A program made the position numbers and the translations under genes. From Desulfobacca acetoxidans (lineage in GTDB: Bacteria; Desulfobacterota; Desulfobaccia; Desulfobaccales; 0-14-0-80-60-11), in NCBI GenBank assembly GCA_022736495.1, contig DZCR01000129.1, forward strand, positions 1 to 9,390: DNA of 9,390 bases. The letters are read 5' to 3'. Every line of letters starts with the position of its first letter. Position 1 is the first letter of the stretch. Shown piece after piece: positions 7,303 through 9,390 of the stretch. Below the pieces are notes generated by a model. That model was given only the letters and a program-made list of their open reading frames with translations, did not search any database and was not told the origin of the DNA.

Positions 7303-8095
7303 CTATCGTTGCAATATCTGCGGCGAAAAAAACCGGCTGGAGAGCAGCCGGTTTCATCGGGAACTGGCGCTCTGCTCGATGTGCGGATCCAATGCCCGTT
7401 TTCGGGGAATTATTCATGTGCTGGGCGGGCTGATCGGTTATGACGGCTATGAATGTCTGCGCAAATGGCCGCGGCAGAGAAAAATCACTGGTCTCGGGAT
7501 GAGTGACTGGCCCCGGTACGCGGGCCTGCTCGCGGAGAAATTCAGGTATGAAAACACCTTTTATGACCGGGATCCGCGGTTGGATATTCAACAACCGGCC
7601 ATGGAGCAGCAACGAAAATATGATTTTGTCATCAGCTCTGATGTCTTTGAGCATATTCTGCCGCCCTTGCAGCAGGGATTTGATAATCTGCGGTTACTTC
7701 TGAAGCCGGGCGGGGTACTGGTGTTCAGCGTCCCCACTACCCATGGGTCAAAAACCGTGGAACATTATCCGAATCTGCATGAGTATGAAATCCTTCCCTT
7801 CCAGGGGCGGAAAATTCTGGTGAACCGCACCCGGGCCGGTATCCTGGAGACCTATGATAACCCGGTTTTTCACGGTGGAGAGGGGGCCACCCTGGAGATG
7901 CGTCTGTTCTGCGAGGCGGATGTTGTCGCCCGGCTCGGGGAGGCCGGGTTTGAGAATATCGTGGTGCATGACCGGCCCTGGCTTCCCGCCGGGTTTTACT
8001 GGCCGGAGCTGCCGTCCGCTGATCCCGCTGTTCCCTTCTACGCCTATATTATCAGTGCCCGACGTCCTTTTTCGCACCCCCCGGAGATGTCCTGA
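7268..8095 (+). CDS. Zinc-ribbon class I SAM-dependent methyltransferase
   Basis: Predicted cytoplasmic methyltransferase of 275 aa. The N-terminus has a zinc-ribbon-like pair of knuckles, Cys15-x2-Cys18 and Cys36-x2-Cys39, ending CSMCGSNARFRG. A Rossmann methyltransferase domain follows: a weak motif I (GLGMSDW, 75-81), an acidic position around Asp100-Asp102, the core DFVISSDVFEHI (119-130), and LLLKPGGVLVFSVP (143-156). The region after about 190 has no motif I recognise. Similar zinc-ribbon methyltransferases are common in polysaccharide and glycan clusters, but their substrates are mostly unknown. Start is ATG 7268 or 7271; both overlap the gmd paralogue by about 30 nt, which suggests translational coupling. 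The stop overlaps the next ATG by 1 nt. Context makes methylation of a sugar nucleotide or glycan likely; this is inference. It is not the larger TylCIII-type sugar C-methyltransferase, which has a further C-terminal domain. Confidence 0.85.
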   Translation: MMKLPPEIEIIDYRCNICGEKNRLESSRFHRELALCSMCGSNARFRGIIHVLGGLIGYDGYECLRKWPRQRKITGLGMSDWPRYAGLLAEKFRYENTFYDRDPRLDIQQPAMEQQRKYDFVISSDVFEHILPPLQQGFDNLRLLLKPGGVLVFSVPTTHGSKTVEHYPNLHEYEILPFQGRKILVNRTRAGILETYDNPVFHGGEGATLEMRLFCEADVVARLGEAGFENIVVHDRPWLPAGFYWPELPSADPAVPFYAYIISARRPFSHPPEMS

Positions 8096-8097
8096 TG
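8083..8097 (+). promoter_or_regulatory. RBS and TGATG stop-start overlap coupling two genes
   Basis: GGAG (8083-8086) stands 8 nt before ATG 8095, and the methyltransferase stop TGA (8093-8095) shares its A with that ATG. This arrangement usually means the same ribosomes reinitiate, giving matched amounts of the methyltransferase and the radical SAM protein. Confidence 0.7.
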
Positions 8098-9333
8098 TCC
8101 CTGCGGCCGAGAAAACAGTCCCGTCCCGCCTTTGAAAATTTTTTGCTGGCCCATTATGAACGGGCCCAGCGGGTTGAGGTGGTCCGCTCCCGGCCATTTG
8201 TGTTGCTTCTCGATCCCTCATCTCTGTGTCAACTGCAATGCCCGGCGTGCCCTACCGGCCTGGAGAATGCCGGCTTAGTTGGACAGGGGCGCGATTATTA
8301 CCGCTCTCGCAGGACCCTGCTGAGCCCGGAAATTTTTGATACCATCCTGGCTGAATTGGGAGAGTTTCTTTTTTTTGTCCATCTCTATAACTGGGGTGAG
8401 CCGCTGCTGAATCCCCATCTAAGCTCTTTCATTCGCAAGCTGGTGGAGCGGGATGTCGCTGTTGACATCCACACCAATTTATCCCTGCCCCTGAGTGATA
8501 AAACAATCGAGGAGCTGATGACTTCCGGTCTTGACCGTATTGAGGCCTCCATTGACGGCTTCAGTCAGGAGACCTATGGCCGTTACCGGGTGCGGGGCCG
8601 TTTTGAACTGGCCCGGGACAATCTCCTGCGGCTGGCGGCGGCCCGTGACCGGCTGGGGGCGGCGACGGAGATTGTCTGGAATTTTCTGGTCTTTCGCTTT
8701 AATGAAACTGAGATTGAGGCGGCGCGCGGCTTCTGCGCCGAGCGGGGAATTGAATTCGTGCGCCGGGAGGCAGGGTTGACCGAAGCGATGCGCCAGGAAT
8801 TCCTGCCCACCTACCGGGAAGGGGAAATCCTGGAGGACTGCTTTGCGCAGAGAGCCAAACCCTTTGTTCCCGGTTCCATTGTTACGCGTCCGGAGTTGAG
8901 CTGTGGCTGGCACTATTTTTATTCGGTGATCAATGCCGACGGCAGTCTTTCCCCCTGTTGCGCGCCATGGGAATCGGACTGGGATTTCGGCACCGTAACC
9001 CCTGGGGGCACAAGTTTTGCCGACATTTGGAACGGCCCGAAGATGCGCGCGTCCCGTCGTGATGTCGCCGGGCATCATTTGTTGGCGGCACTGAAGAAGT
9101 CCGGGCAACTGGCCGCCATGGACACGGTGGATGATTTTCTCCGGCAGGGGACAATCTGCCAGGGCTGTCAGTTTCCCCTGCCGCTGCTTGACCTCTATTC
9201 TTATCTGGGTGACGTCATTGTCTCTCATTTCAACCAGAGAATGCGGGGCAAGGACGTCTTTCTCGATCTCGCCTTTGATTTGGTGCGCAGTCAACCGGCG
9301 CATTTTGTCAACTTTTATCAGCCCGTTGCGTGA
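8095..9333 (+). CDS. Radical SAM enzyme with C-terminal SPASM/Twitch-type domain
   Basis: Predicted iron-sulfur enzyme of 412 aa that cleaves S-adenosylmethionine to start radical chemistry. The core has the classical Cys45-x3-Cys49-x2-Cys52 cluster motif (CQLQCPAC), the SAM-contact motif WGEP (100-103) in YNWGEPLLNP, and the strand motifs DIHTN and IEASIDG. The C-terminus carries an auxiliary-cluster cysteine set: Cys270 (SCGW), Cys288-Cys289 (NADGSLSPCC), then FADIWNGPKMRASR and Cys355-x2-Cys358 (CQGC). This matches a short SPASM or Twitch domain binding one extra Fe-S cluster. Relatives modify peptides, proteins, sugars or aminoglycosides; the sequence does not say which. Beside two GDP-sugar enzymes and a coupled methyltransferase, a role on a sugar or surface glycan is my inference. 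No precursor-peptide gene is visible next to it. The roughly 45 residues after the CQGC motif form a conserved-looking tail of unknown role. Confidence 0.9.
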   Translation: MSLRPRKQSRPAFENFLLAHYERAQRVEVVRSRPFVLLLDPSSLCQLQCPACPTGLENAGLVGQGRDYYRSRRTLLSPEIFDTILAELGEFLFFVHLYNWGEPLLNPHLSSFIRKLVERDVAVDIHTNLSLPLSDKTIEELMTSGLDRIEASIDGFSQETYGRYRVRGRFELARDNLLRLAAARDRLGAATEIVWNFLVFRFNETEIEAARGFCAERGIEFVRREAGLTEAMRQEFLPTYREGEILEDCFAQRAKPFVPGSIVTRPELSCGWHYFYSVINADGSLSPCCAPWESDWDFGTVTPGGTSFADIWNGPKMRASRRDVAGHHLLAALKKSGQLAAMDTVDDFLRQGTICQGCQFPLPLLDLYSYLGDVIVSHFNQRMRGKDVFLDLAFDLVRSQPAHFVNFYQPVA

Positions 9334-9390
9334 TGGCAGGGAAACGGCGTGTGAACTGAAAACGGCAGTCAGTAGAGTCTCTTGGAATTA
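9334..9390. other. Short downstream tail, no feature seen
   Basis: Fifty-seven bases follow the radical SAM gene. There is no hairpin with a T-run and no start of a recognisable gene, so the operon may continue past the window. Confidence 0.6.

Noticed and set aside
8479..9303. Minus-strand open frame (274 codons) opposite the radical SAM gene
   Set aside because: The plus strand has all the cysteine and SAM motifs of a known family; the antisense translation is composition-driven and has no recognisable motif.
9333..9359. Eight-codon ORF overlapping the radical SAM stop (TGATG)
   Set aside because: It copies the coupling layout of the previous gene pair but encodes only eight residues (MAGKRRVN) and has no further support; probably chance.

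Overview
This window holds seven protein-coding genes, all on the + strand and closely packed between position 401 and 9333. The layout is an AT-rich leader without a gene (1-400), a complete type I secretion system (T1SS; 401-5003), and then four genes that look like nucleotide-sugar or cell-surface modification enzymes (5057-9333). Gaps between genes are 73, 9, 53 and 29 bp, followed by overlaps of 35 and 1 nt. No convincing terminator is visible, so one long operon is plausible. I see no tRNA, rRNA, CRISPR array, insertion sequence or integrase.

The organism is a Gram-negative bacterium, because the system includes a TolC-family outer-membrane protein with a signal peptide and an HlyD-family periplasmic adaptor. 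The coding DNA is moderately GC-rich, while the leader is clearly AT-rich. A delta-proteobacterial or other proteobacterial source would fit, but the sequence does not settle the taxon.

Region 1 (401-5003) encodes the three parts of a T1SS in the usual order: a PrtD-like ABC exporter without an N-terminal peptidase domain, an HlyD-like membrane fusion protein, and a TolC-like outer-membrane channel. The exported protein (for example an RTX protease, adhesin or S-layer protein) is not in this window.

Region 2 (5057-9333) begins with a clear GDP-mannose 4,6-dehydratase (gmd). Next comes a divergent gmd paralogue whose catalytic motif is changed from T-S-E to S-G-D. It is followed by a zinc-ribbon SAM-dependent methyltransferase and a radical SAM enzyme with a C-terminal SPASM/Twitch-type cysteine set. 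A reasonable working model is that Gmd makes GDP-4-keto-6-deoxymannose, and the paralogue, methyltransferase and radical SAM enzyme turn it into an unusual, perhaps methylated, deoxy sugar for a surface glycan or for the exported protein. Known precedent: in Caulobacter the type I exporter of the S-layer protein lies next to O-antigen genes that include a GDP-mannose dehydratase. Applying that to this locus is inference. No glycosyltransferase, aminotransferase or classical Fcl/Rmd reductase gene is present in the window.
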